Notes under the pieces: generated by a model
What the model saw: the letters and a program-made list of their open reading frames with translations, nothing else
Database searches by the model: none
Told to the model about the DNA's origin: nothing
Position numbers and translations under genes: made by a program
Shown: positions 8,772 to 17,141 of the stretch, one piece after another
Position numbering within the stretch: the stretch's first letter is position 1
Layout of the letters: each line of letters starts with the position of its first letter
Source: Stigmatella aurantiaca DW4/3-1
GTDB lineage: Bacteria; Myxococcota; Myxococcia; Myxococcales; Myxococcaceae
NCBI RefSeq assembly: GCF_000165485.1
Contig: NC_014623.1
Location: forward strand, 1,011,501 to 1,075,500
Direction: 5' to 3'
Length of the DNA stretch: 64,000 nt

Positions 8772-9950
8772 TTAGAAGTCCAGCCGGAAAATGTCCGCGA
8801 AGACACCACAGGGGCCATAGCGGCGAGAGGGCGCGGGATCGTCGTAGACGACGAGCACGCTGTCGGACTCACTGAAGTAGCTGAAGTTGGCCACCCCCTC
8901 CGCGTGGTCCCGCTTGCCAGACTGGGGAATGTCGAAGAGGGGTTCGAGCACGCCCTTCTCCTGGTTCAGCAGGCTGTTGCCGTGGAGTGACTGGAACTTG
9001 TGAAGCCGGAAGAGGCGGATGGGGGCCTGTACCGGCAGCGTGGGGCCTGCCAGCACGAGCAGGTCCTCTCCGTGCACGCACAGCTCGCGGATGCCCAGCC
9101 CATCCAGGTCGAGGAAGTGCTTGGCGTAGCGGGCGCCGTGGCGGCCCGGCTTGGGCTCCAGGAGGCCGTTGCCGGCATCGGCCAGGCGCATGTCCAGCAG
9201 TGTCGAGTGGCCTCGCAGCACGGGCCCGCGCAGGCCGAGAAACACCCGGTCCGTGTCCGTCACCACCAGCCCCTCGATGTCCAGGCCGTTGTCCTTGCTG
9301 GGAATGGGCAGCGCACCGCCGCCTTTGACGGCGGGACGCGCCAGGAAGGGACCGAAGTGAGGGTCCTCCCGCAGCAGCTCCATCAACAGGTTCTCTCCGG
9401 GGAGGGACGTTTTGGAGCGCGTGGCCGGTGTCCTCGCGGGAGGTGCCTTCCGGCCCTTGTCCCGTTCCTGGCCCTGGGCGGGCTTCACCCGGGCCGCCGC
9501 GTGCGAGCGCTTCGAGGTGCCCCGGGTCTTCAGCTCCACGGCGAGCTCCCCATTCACGAAGGGAATCCGGGCGAGCATGAAGCGCTCCGGCGCATGCTCC
9601 ACGGTGGCGAGCCGGGCAATGTCGTCCGCCACCCCCTTGCCCTTGGGCTTCTTGCGCTTGGCGCTGTGACTGCCAACCAGCCAGAGGTAATCGGCGTGGG
9701 CATCCAGCGCCTCGATGTCGATCTCCGCGTTCCGATTCGCGTCGAGGAAGTCCGCCACGTGGAAGCGCGCGTGGTGGCCGTAGATGCGTGCCTCCGAGGG
9801 GGTGAGCCGCTCCACCACCCCCGCCTCGTCCGCCGCGACCCAGAGGTTTCCATCCGAGCTACGCACGGCCGCCGACAGATCCTCGGGGACCTCGGCCGCA
9901 TTCGAGTCGAATTGCAGCAACAGACGTCCCAGGAGCTGACCTGCTTCCAT
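8772..9950 (-). CDS. DUF3616 domain protein
   Basis: The 392-residue protein has no signal peptide. It contains the features of the DUF3616 family: DLSAAVRSSDGNLWVAADE near the N-terminus, a central KDNGLDIEGLVVTDTDRVFLGLRGPVLRG block, and C-terminal GKRDHAEGVANFSY. The pattern suggests a beta-propeller-like fold with repeated strands (LWLVG, LLVLAGP, VLVVYDDP). A lysine/arginine-rich insert of about 50 residues (near residues 145-195) interrupts the first half. Function is unknown in the family. GAGGAAGAG lies six to ten bases before the ATG. It may be transcribed with the methyltransferase gene that follows it. Confidence 0.85.
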   Translation of the reverse strand: MEAGQLLGRLLLQFDSNAAEVPEDLSAAVRSSDGNLWVAADEAGVVERLTPSEARIYGHHARFHVADFLDANRNAEIDIEALDAHADYLWLVGSHSAKRKKPKGKGVADDIARLATVEHAPERFMLARIPFVNGELAVELKTRGTSKRSHAAARVKPAQGQERDKGRKAPPARTPATRSKTSLPGENLLMELLREDPHFGPFLARPAVKGGGALPIPSKDNGLDIEGLVVTDTDRVFLGLRGPVLRGHSTLLDMRLADAGNGLLEPKPGRHGARYAKHFLDLDGLGIRELCVHGEDLLVLAGPTLPVQAPIRLFRLHKFQSLHGNSLLNQEKGVLEPLFDIPQSGKRDHAEGVANFSYFSESDSVLVVYDDPAPSRRYGPCGVFADIFRLDF

Positions 9951-10058
9951 GAACTCTTCCTCGTCCTGTGTGGGCGGGTTGGCGCCAGGACAATGGGGCG
10001 CGCGCGCTCCATGTGCCAGTGGGGTGCTTGGGAAATGGCGCTTGGGCTTCGAGGCCCG

Positions 10059-10895
10059 TCACGCCACGGAAGGGGAGGGGGTTTGCGGCGGGGGCATTCC
10101 GGGGGAGCCCAGGCGCGGATCCTTCACGGTATCGACAATGGCCACCGAATCTTTCAACTGAAGTGCGTCATAGAGGGCGATGATGTCTGTGTTTCCGTGG
10201 CGGATGCACCCGTGCGAGACGTCCTCGCCCAGCTTGTCGGGGGCGTTGGTGCCGTGAAGTTCCTCTCCCGAGCGTGAGCCGTCCGCCCAGGACAGATCGA
10301 TGAGGCGGGGGCCATAGACAGGTCCCCCCCACAGCTTCTGGCCCAGGGCATATGCCTCCGCCCGGCCCAGCTTGCCGCTGACCTGCTTCAATCCCTTGTC
10401 CGTTGGGGAGGAGTTCGCGCCCACGGCGTTGCCGAAGATGCCCTGCAACTGGCCTTGTGCGTCGAAGAGAAAGGTGCGGTGCTCGTTTTTCACCACCACC
10501 ACGCGCACGGGCGTGCCGTCATAGCGGGGCACCGGAAGGTTCTGGGATTGTCCTGTCTGCTTCGGGGCGGGGGCGAGCGCATCCAGGGCTTGCAGGGTGG
10601 CCGCATCCACCCCGCCCGTGGCCTTCACGTTGGGAAAGGCGGACTGGGCATGCACCTGGAAGTTGCGCACCGCCTTGGCGGACTGTTTGCCAAAGGCGCC
10701 ATCCGCGCCCCCCGGTAGGCTGAAGCCCATGGCCAGCAGGGCCTCCTGAAGGGCCCTCACCCCGGTTCCCCGGGCCCCCGGGCCGATCGTTCCCTTGCCC
10801 GAGAGGACGTCCACCAGGCTGGGCTGCCCACTGAAGCGCTTGTTGCGGAGGGCGGAGGCCGCCGTGGGAGGTGGGACTGGGGAGTTCGAGGACAT
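10059..10895 (-). CDS. Peptidoglycan-binding and L,D-transpeptidase (YkuD) protein
   Basis: The 278-residue protein has an N-terminal peptidoglycan-binding domain type 1 (GPGARGTGVRALQEALLAMG, DGAFGKQSAKAVRNFQ; about residues 35-105). A YkuD L,D-transpeptidase domain (about residues 128-265) carries the active site HGTNAP (His214) and SHGCIRHGN (His228, Cys230). Such enzymes form 3-3 cross-links or attach proteins to peptidoglycan in the periplasm. Oddly, neither this start nor the longer frame (ATG at 10967) shows a hydrophobic signal; the N-terminus MSSNSPVPPPTAASALRNKR is polar. It may use a non-Sec route. The ATG at 10895 is chosen because the sequence upstream is low-complexity and overlaps the divergent small membrane gene's leader. 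Confidence 0.85.
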   Translation of the reverse strand: MSSNSPVPPPTAASALRNKRFSGQPSLVDVLSGKGTIGPGARGTGVRALQEALLAMGFSLPGGADGAFGKQSAKAVRNFQVHAQSAFPNVKATGGVDAATLQALDALAPAPKQTGQSQNLPVPRYDGTPVRVVVVKNEHRTFLFDAQGQLQGIFGNAVGANSSPTDKGLKQVSGKLGRAEAYALGQKLWGGPVYGPRLIDLSWADGSRSGEELHGTNAPDKLGEDVSHGCIRHGNTDIIALYDALQLKDSVAIVDTVKDPRLGSPGMPPPQTPSPSVA

Positions 10896-11020
10896 GGGAC
10901 GCCTCAGGCTGGAGACACGCCGGGGCATCCCACCACAGGCCGCCTGGCCCACGGGAGGAGAACCCAAGGCGCTTGGATCGAATGCGCGGGCACCTGTATC
11001 CTCGTGGACAGGAGATCCCC

Positions 11021-11245
11021 GTGAGTTCCCTCATCATCCGCGTGGTTTGTGGGCTGCTCTTCGCCGCCTTGGTGCTCGGAGTCGTGGCCCGTCCTCCCGC
11101 CAACCTCACGCAAGGGCTGGGGATGCTCCTGCCAGGGGCCTTCCTGCTGAACTTCGCCCTCCGGGGAACAGGCCGCTCGCGCCTGCCCCGCAAGCGGGCT
11201 CCCGCTCCCGTTGAGCCTCCCTCCTCTGGGTCCGCTCCTCCGTGA
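11021..11245 (+). CDS. Small two-helix membrane protein
   Basis: A GTG start at 11021 is preceded by AGGAGA with good spacing and gives a 74-residue protein. Two hydrophobic segments are visible: SLIIRVVCGLLFAALVLGVV and LGMLLPGAFLLNFAL. A basic and Pro/Ser-rich tail (about residues 48-74) follows and is probably cytoplasmic. No family is recognised. It is divergent from the transpeptidase gene. The open frame extends upstream to 10871, but that sequence lacks membrane-protein character and a ribosome-binding site. Confidence 0.6.
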   Translation: MSSLIIRVVCGLLFAALVLGVVARPPANLTQGLGMLLPGAFLLNFALRGTGRSRLPRKRAPAPVEPPSSGSAPP

Positions 11246-11582
11246 GGAGGACGTCCGGGGAGGCCCATCCTAGACGCCGTTAATCCCAATCCCAGTCATT
11301 CACGTCTCACGGCCCTGGGACGCTTCGAGTGGAAGTGTTCACATGAAGATGTTGGGGGCGGACGGAGCCCGGGCCCTGGGATCAAGAAGGGGAAGAGGAG
11401 TGGCCTGCCTGGTTCCTTGCTCTCCAGTGCGTCTGGAAATAGCGGATTAGTTTAATGAGCCCAGCTTTCCTTTTGTACAGAGTTGAAAAGTGCGATGGGA
11501 TTCCGGGGAGGGGCTTTGACTGGGGGTGCTATAGACCGCAATCGTTTGTTGAACGATTGAGAATCGGGGGCCGGTTCTGGCA
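11246..11582. other. 337-base intergenic region before the kinase-STAND gene
   Basis: No gene was found here. The part from about 11430 to 11580 is noticeably richer in A and T than its surroundings, as expected for a promoter of the kinase-STAND gene. TATAGA at 11530-11535 could be a -10 element, but no good -35 hexamer lies at the right distance, so no promoter is called. A set of inverted repeats follows at 11540-11566. Confidence 0.5.
11540..11566 (+). promoter_or_regulatory. Overlapping inverted repeats upstream of the kinase-STAND gene
   Basis: AATCGTT (11540-11546) pairs perfectly with AACGATT (11552-11558) across a five-base loop. The CGATT of the second arm can instead pair with a further AATCG at 11562-11566 across three bases. 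The two hairpins exclude each other. They sit just after a possible -10 (TATAGA, 11530) and end 17 bases before the ATG, so they could be an operator or an RNA structure affecting translation. Role not established. Confidence 0.4.
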
Positions 11583-14558
11583 ATGAATAGCGTTCTCGGA
11601 AGTGGTATGGGGTCTGCTTCGCAGAACGAGCGAGAGGGGGAAATCTCCACCGCTCAGGGAGCCCCCCGGGCCGTCCGCGACACAGGCGTTGCTTCGCGAG
11701 TCCAATCCGCGGCGAGCGCCCTTCCCCCCAACACAAGCCTTTCGGCTCTGAGGGCGGGAGGCCAGAACGCGGGAGGAGCCCCTCTCGCGCCCGCCCCGGG
11801 GATGCGCATCCAGCAGTACGAGCTCATCCGTCAGCTCGGCGCTGGCGGAATGGGCACTGTCTTTCTTGCCCGCGACACCCGGCTGGGGCGCCGTGTGGCC
11901 ATCAAGCTGCTGCAAACACGCAATCCTGCCTTTACCCACCGGTTCATCCTCGAGGCGCGCGCGACCGCGCGCTGCAGCCACGAGAACATCGTGGTGATTT
12001 ATGAGGTGGGAGAGTTCCAGGGCAGTCCCTTCATGGTGCTGGAGTTCCTCCAGGGCCAATCCTTGCAGAAGCTTGTCAGTGGCCAGTGTCTGCCTCCCGC
12101 TCGCGTGGTGGAACTCCTGGCCCCCGTCGTGCGCGCGCTGGAGTGCGCCCATGAGCAAGGCATCGTCCATCGCGATCTCAAACCCGACAACATCCTCGTG
12201 ACGGACTCGGGGACCGTGAAGGTGCTCGACTTCGGCATTGCCAAGGTCCTCCACGGGCAGGAGGCCTCCCCCGACAAGACCCGGGTGGGCCAAGTCCACA
12301 CCCCGGAAGGCGTGGGCGTGGACCTCTCCAATCTCACGCAGAACGGTGCCCTCGTGGGCACGGTGCCCTACATGTCCCCGGAGCAATGGGGCAATGGCGT
12401 CCCGGTGGACCTGCGCACCGATATCTGGGCCTTGGGCATCCTCCTGTTCCGGATGCTGGCCGGCCGTCACCCGCTGGAGCCTCTGCGGGGTCCGCAGCTG
12501 GCCGTCACCGCGTTCCTCGATGAGCCCATGCCCCGGCTGCGCGACGTGGCCCCGGATGTGCCCGCCGCGCTGGCGGATGTGGTGGACCGCTGTCTGCGCA
12601 AGCGCAAGGAAGAGCGGTTCCCCGATGCGGCCTCGGTGCTGCGTGCCCTGGAGCCTTTTCTTCCCGGCCGCTACAGCCGCGACCTGCGCATCGATGAGAG
12701 CGAGAGCCCTTACGCGGGCCTGAGTTCCTTTCAGGAATCCAATGCCGCCCTCTTCTTTGGACGCTCGCGGGAGATTGGCGCGCTGGTGAGCCGCATCCGC
12801 GACCGGCCGCTCATGGCCGTCGTGGGGCCCTCGGGCGCTGGCAAGTCCTCCTTCGTGCGCGCCGGCCTGGTGCCCTTCCTCAAGCGCTCTGGCGATGCCT
12901 GGGAGTCGCTCGTTCTCCGGCCGGGCAGGGATCCCCTCGGAGCGCTGGCCAGCGTTGTGGCCCCGCTGATGAACTCCTCCGACTCGCTCGCGCAGGATCT
13001 CCAGGAGCACCGGCGGCTCGTGGCGCGCATGCGGGAAGAGCCCGGCATCGTGGGGACGGTGCTGCGTGGCCGGGCTCGCCGCGAGCGCAAGCGGCTGTTG
13101 CTCTTCATCGACCAGTTCGAGGAGCTCTACACGCAGGTGGCTGATGCCCGGGAACGCCAGGCGTTCACCGCGTGCCTCTCGGGCATCGCCGACGATGCGA
13201 CCACGCCAATGCGGGTCGTGCTCTCCATCCGCTCGGACTTCCTCGACCGGGTGCACGAGGATGAGCGTTTCATGGGCGAGCTGAGCCAGGGGCTCTTCTT
13301 CCTGACGGCTCCCCATCAGGAGGGGTTGCGCGACGCGCTGGTGCAGCCCGCGGAGATGGCGGGCTACCGCTTCGAGTCTCCCGAGATGATCAGCAGCATG
13401 CTGGAGCACCTGAACTCGACCGAGGGCGCGCTGCCGCTGCTCCAGTTCGCCGCCACCCAGCTCTGGGAGCAGCGGGACACGGCGCGCAAGCTGCTCACCC
13501 AGGAAAGCTATATCGAAATGGGTGGCATTGCCGGAGCGCTTGCCAGCCACGCGGACAGCGTTCTGGACAAGATGACGCCTTCGGCCCGCGTGCTCGTCCG
13601 GTCGCTCTTTCTGCGGTTGGTCACGCCGGAGCGCACCCGCGCCATCGTTTCGATGGAGGAACTCCATGAGTTGTCGCGGGACACCGTGGAGCTTCAGAGC
13701 GTGACCGACCAGCTCGTCCTGGCGCGGCTCCTGGTGGTTCAGACGGGGAGCGGTGCCACCGGTGCCACGGTGGAGATTGTCCACGAGTCACTCATCCACC
13801 GCTGGCCGACGCTTCACCGTTGGTTGGAAGAGAACCAGGATGACTCGGCCTTCCTGGAGCAGCTCCGCACGGCGGCCCGTCAGTGGCATGCCAAGGGACG
13901 GGATGGCGGCCTGCTGTGGCGCGGAGAGATGGTGGAGGAGGCGCAGCGGTTCCAGCGCCGGTACCGCGGCGAGTTGCCCCAGGTGCAGCTCGACTTCCTC
14001 TCGGCGGTGGTCTCCCAGGCGGCGCGTGCCACGCGGTGGAAGCGGGCGTTGGTGGTTGGCTCGATGGTGTTCCTGAGCGTGCTCGTGGCCGCGTCTCTGG
14101 TCGCCCTGGTGCTCATCCGGGAGTCGAAACAGGAGGCCGATCGGCAGGCGAAGGAGGCTCGTCAGGCAGAAGCGGTGGCCCAGCAGAGCCTGGCCGTCGC
14201 GGAAGCCCGGGAGCGGGCGATGGTGGAGGCCAAGCAGGAGGCGGAGGCGGCCACGAAGCAGGCGGTGGAGGCCAAGCAGGAGGCAGAGGCGGCCACGCAG
14301 GAGGCGGTGGAGGCCAAGCAGCAGGTGCAGCAGGCGTTGCGCATGTCCAAGCGTGATCAGTGGCGTCTCCGGATCGCGAAGAAGATCTCCGATAAGAACG
14401 AGAAGGCGGCGCGCCAGGCCGAGGCGAGAAACCAGCGTCTGGCGGAGGAGAACGAGCGCAAGTTCCTCGAAGAGCAGGAGCGCAACCGGCGGATGGAGAA
14501 GCAGTTCGGAAAAGGTGGCCCTGTGCCTTCTCTGTTCATGGGGATGGACCCGCAATGA
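11583..14558 (+). CDS. Ser/Thr protein kinase fused to STAND NTPase, membrane anchor and coiled coil
   Basis: This is a 991-residue protein. After a polar N-terminus of about 75 residues comes a complete kinase domain (about 78-360): P-loop GAGGMGTV, Lys108 in VAIK, catalytic HRDLKPDN (Asp198), DFG at 216-218, and SPEQ in the activation segment. A STAND-type ATPase of the novel-STAND (nSTAND1) kind follows: SPYAGLSSFQE, Walker A GPSGAGKSS (415-423), Walker B LLLFIDQFEELY (Asp510) and IVHESLIHRWPTL. One transmembrane helix lies at about 822-845, then a charged coiled coil to the end. Related proteins usually end in WD40 repeats, which are absent. It probably senses a ligand through the STAND module and signals by phosphorylation. 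The gene overlaps the next by ATGA. Confidence 0.92.
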   Translation: MNSVLGSGMGSASQNEREGEISTAQGAPRAVRDTGVASRVQSAASALPPNTSLSALRAGGQNAGGAPLAPAPGMRIQQYELIRQLGAGGMGTVFLARDTRLGRRVAIKLLQTRNPAFTHRFILEARATARCSHENIVVIYEVGEFQGSPFMVLEFLQGQSLQKLVSGQCLPPARVVELLAPVVRALECAHEQGIVHRDLKPDNILVTDSGTVKVLDFGIAKVLHGQEASPDKTRVGQVHTPEGVGVDLSNLTQNGALVGTVPYMSPEQWGNGVPVDLRTDIWALGILLFRMLAGRHPLEPLRGPQLAVTAFLDEPMPRLRDVAPDVPAALADVVDRCLRKRKEERFPDAASVLRALEPFLPGRYSRDLRIDESESPYAGLSSFQESNAALFFGRSREIGALVSRIRDRPLMAVVGPSGAGKSSFVRAGLVPFLKRSGDAWESLVLRPGRDPLGALASVVAPLMNSSDSLAQDLQEHRRLVARMREEPGIVGTVLRGRARRERKRLLLFIDQFEELYTQVADARERQAFTACLSGIADDATTPMRVVLSIRSDFLDRVHEDERFMGELSQGLFFLTAPHQEGLRDALVQPAEMAGYRFESPEMISSMLEHLNSTEGALPLLQFAATQLWEQRDTARKLLTQESYIEMGGIAGALASHADSVLDKMTPSARVLVRSLFLRLVTPERTRAIVSMEELHELSRDTVELQSVTDQLVLARLLVVQTGSGATGATVEIVHESLIHRWPTLHRWLEENQDDSAFLEQLRTAARQWHAKGRDGGLLWRGEMVEEAQRFQRRYRGELPQVQLDFLSAVVSQAARATRWKRALVVGSMVFLSVLVAASLVALVLIRESKQEADRQAKEARQAEAVAQQSLAVAEARERAMVEAKQEAEAATKQAVEAKQEAEAATQEAVEAKQQVQQALRMSKRDQWRLRIAKKISDKNEKAARQAEARNQRLAEENERKFLEEQERNRRMEKQFGKGGPVPSLFMGMDPQ
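14223..14325 (+). repeat. 42-bp tandem repeat coding for 14-residue coiled-coil units
   Basis: Near-identical 42-base units start at 14223, 14265 and 14307 (the last partial), each beginning GTGGAGGCCAAGCAG. They encode VEAKQEAEAATKQA-like units of exactly two heptads, so gaining or losing a unit would keep the coiled coil in register. Confidence 0.8.
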
Positions 14559-15562
14559 GAGGCCCGCCGTACGGGAGCCTGTGTGGGCAGATGGCTTTGT
14601 GGTTCCTCATCACGCTCTGGGGGGGGCCTGCATCCGCTCAGCAGCCCCAGCCTGTGCCCATTCTCCGGAACCAGCCCGCCTGGGCCCAGGGAGTCTCCCC
14701 CCAGCAACAGAAGGCTGCGTCTGCGTTGCTTGAGGAAGGAAACGGGCTGCTGAAGGAGTTCATGTATACGCAGGCGGAGCCGAAGTATGTTGAGGCGCTC
14801 AAGATCTGGAAGCACCCCGCCCTCTACTACAATCTGTCGCTGACGCTGCGCAACCTCGGCCGTCCCCCGGCAGAGGCCTACGAGTACGCGGTGGTGTCCA
14901 CCCAGTATGGGGAAGCGCCCCTCGGGGAAGATCGCTACAAGGATGCATTGAGTTACATCGCGAGCGTGAAGAAAGAAAACGCACTGGTGAGCATCTCGTG
15001 TGGCCATGACATAGAGGCGAGGCTGGAACGGGGAGACCAGCTTGTCCCCATCAATTGTCAGCGCTTCGAGCGGTTGCTCCTCCCGGGGAGTTACATCGTC
15101 AGCGCCTCCAGCGACGGAGTTCCAATCCCCGCTACGAAGCTCATGCTGGCGGCGGGTGAGCGGTTCCGCTACCAACTGGGTACCGAGTCACAACGGCGGT
15201 GGGCGGCCTGGAAGCCTTGGATGGTGTTGGGCTCTGGGGTTGCGCTGGCAGTGGGGGGGCGGTTCATCCATGTCAAAGCCCGTGATGAGTTCCAGGCTTT
15301 CGACGCGGGAATCGACGCATGTGGTGGGTGCGTCCCTGGCCCTGAGCAGTCGTCTACCCGTGCGCGTGCGCGTACCCTGCAGACGGCTGCAATCGGCACC
15401 TACGCCGTGGGAGGGGCTGCATTCGTCACGGGGTTGGCTCTGCTCTATGCCAATCGGCTCAAGCCCGAGCTTCGCCTCACGCCCCTTCAGGACAAGGCGC
15501 TGAGCGTAGTGCCTGTCGCCGGAGCGGATGAGAACGGCTTCCTGGCGTCCTACCGATTCTGA
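14555..15562 (+). CDS. Exported TPR-like protein with C-terminal membrane helices
   Basis: The 335-residue protein starts at the ATG of an ATGA overlap with the kinase-STAND stop, so it is translationally coupled. The N-terminus has a signal (MALWFLITLWGGPASAQQ). A helical region follows with tetratricopeptide character (ALLEEGNGLLKEFMYTQAEP, YVEALKIWKHPALYYNLSLT). A PEGA-like beta segment comes next (ERLLLPGSYIVSASSDGVPI, LAAGERFRYQL), then two hydrophobic helices (WMVLGSGVALAVGGRFI and AIGTYAVGGAAFVTGLALLYA). This is a common layout of myxobacterial envelope proteins of unknown function. The coupling suggests it works with the kinase-STAND protein, perhaps as a periplasmic sensor or target. 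No specific family name can be given. Confidence 0.78.
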   Translation: MRGPPYGSLCGQMALWFLITLWGGPASAQQPQPVPILRNQPAWAQGVSPQQQKAASALLEEGNGLLKEFMYTQAEPKYVEALKIWKHPALYYNLSLTLRNLGRPPAEAYEYAVVSTQYGEAPLGEDRYKDALSYIASVKKENALVSISCGHDIEARLERGDQLVPINCQRFERLLLPGSYIVSASSDGVPIPATKLMLAAGERFRYQLGTESQRRWAAWKPWMVLGSGVALAVGGRFIHVKARDEFQAFDAGIDACGGCVPGPEQSSTRARARTLQTAAIGTYAVGGAAFVTGLALLYANRLKPELRLTPLQDKALSVVPVAGADENGFLASYRF

Positions 15563-15570
15563 GGTTTCCC

Positions 15571-17112
15571 ATGAGACGAGACACTGTTGGCCAGGTGCGC
15601 CGGACGTTCATGCTCTGGGGCGCGCTGGTCTTCGCCACGCTTTCATTGGCTGCCTGCTACGAGTCCCAGCGCGACGCCTGCCCCTCGGGGTTGGTCTGTC
15701 CCAACGCCATGAAATGCTCCGCTTCCGGGAACTCGTGCATTCGCGATACGGATACGTGTGGGGATGGCGTCATTCAGGAAGAAGAAGCTTGCGACGACGG
15801 CAACATCCTGGACGGTGATGGGTGCCGTTCCGACTGCAAGTCTTTGGAAAAATGCGGTGACGGTTCGGAAGATGATGGCGAAGTCTGCGACGACGGAAAC
15901 CTCATCTCCGGCGACGGGTGCCGTGAGGATTGCAAGTCCTCGGAGGTGTGCGGGAACAACATCGTGGATACCGCACGGGGCGAGGTTTGCGATGATGGAG
16001 GCACCGAGAGTGGAGATGGATGCAGCGCGGACTGCAAATCCAATGAGACCTGTGGGAATGGCATCTGGGACATCGCGGCGGGAGAGCGATGTGACGACGG
16101 AAACAATGAAAACGGCGATAAGTGCACCGCCGACTGTCAACAGGGGGGTGTCTGCCGCAATGGAGTGCAAGAAGAAGGTGAAGAGTGTGACGACGGAAAC
16201 GAGATAGATTCAGATCTTTGTTCGAATCATTGCCGTGCTCCGCGGTGCGGCGATGGGATTAAAAACCGCGATGAAGAATGCGATGATGCGGGTGAGACCA
16301 GTACGTGCGATCTAGATTGTACGTTGCCCCTCTGTGGTGATGGCAACGTCAATCATAACGTGGGAGAGCAGTGCGACTCTGGTCATCCGGGAGAGGATAC
16401 CCCTGCGTGCACGAAAGATTGCAAAGTGTCTTTTTGCGGTGACGAGTACGTCAATCGTAAGGCGAATGAGGAGTGCGACACGGGTGTCGGGGGAGGAAGG
16501 GGGTGTTCAGCCACGTGCAAGGTCATGGTGTGTGGAAACCGCAAGCGTGAGGCGGAAGAGGCGTGTGATGACGGGAACACGCTTTCCTGCGGGACTTGTA
16601 ATTCTACTTGTACCGAGGGGTGGACGCTGAAAACAGCCGAGGGGCATATCAAACTCCTTCGGCCATACGGCTTCGTGGGGGATGGCTGGAAGTTCGCGAT
16701 CGGCGCCGGAGGTGACGTTCCGGTGGTGTTTGAGTTTGATAGAGATGGAAATGCCGGGAGTGGAACTGTGAAGATTGATCTGGGCAATAATCCTACCGAC
16801 GAGAAGATTGTTGAGAGAATCAAAGGTGCGATTGAGTCCAAGCAAGATGCGGCTGGAGTCACAGCGGCATTGGTGCCTGTGAGCGGGGGGCTCAGTTTCG
16901 TCAAACTCGTGAGCAGGAAGCCAGGGCTGGCTGGCAACCAGCTTATCGGTGTGGATTCCGCCGGAGGATTTTCGAGTACCTTCGAGGTGGTTGGGCTGAC
17001 TGGTGGATTGGGAAAAGATTGCTCGAAGGGGGTGGGTTGCTGGTCTGATGATGACTGTGCAAATGGGCTTTCTTGCAAAGTCAGGGATGGAGTCAATAAG
17101 TGTTGGGATTGA
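15571..17112 (+). CDS. Cys-rich DUF4215-repeat lipoprotein
   Basis: The 513-residue protein has a lipoprotein signal with lipobox SLAAC. About eight Cys-rich DUF4215 (myxobacterial Cys-rich) repeats follow, recognisable by CGDGV.. EECDDGN ..DGC..DC (about residues 60-350). The repeats are presumably disulfide-stabilised and surface exposed. The C-terminal 150 residues differ: [20 protein letters not shown], then [20 protein letters not shown] and [21 protein letters not shown]. They resemble a beta-rich module seen in other secreted bacterial proteins. The protein ends in a last Cys-rich stretch ([13 protein letters not shown]). GAGG lies six bases before the ATG. The gene follows the TPR-like gene by eight bases, so it is probably in the same operon. 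Its base composition is clearly lower in GC than the neighbours. Likely an extracellular binding or structural protein. Confidence 0.88.
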   Translation: MRRDTVGQVRRTFMLWGALVFATLSLAACYESQRDACPSGLVCPNAMKCSASGNSCIRDTDTCGDGVIQEEEACDDGNILDGDGCRSDCKSLEKCGDGSEDDGEVCDDGNLISGDGCREDCKSSEVCGNNIVDTARGEVCDDGGTESGDGCSADCKSNETCGNGIWDIAAGERCDDGNNENGDKCTADCQQGGVCRNGVQEEGEECDDGNEIDSDLCSNHCRAPRCGDGIKNRDEECDDAGETSTCDLDCTLPLCGDGNVNHNVGEQCDSGHPGEDTPACTKDCKVSFCGDEYVNRKANEECDTGVGGGRGCSATCKVMVCGNRKREAEEACDDGNTLSCGTCNSTCTEGWTLKTAEGHIKLLRPYGFVGDGWKFAIGAGGDVPVVFEFDRDGNAGSGTVKIDLGNNPTDEKIVERIKGAIESKQDAAGVTAALVPVSGGLSFVKLVSRKPGLAGNQLIGVDSAGGFSSTFEVVGLTGGLGKDCSKGVGCWSDDDCANGLSCKVRDGVNKCWD

Positions 17113-17141
17113 TGCAACCCATGGAGGGGCGCCATCCCCTG

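Noticed and set aside
9000-10277. Plus-strand frame of 425 codons opposite the DUF3616 and transpeptidase genes
   Set aside because: Antisense to two genes with clear families; Arg/Gly/Pro-rich composition without motifs.
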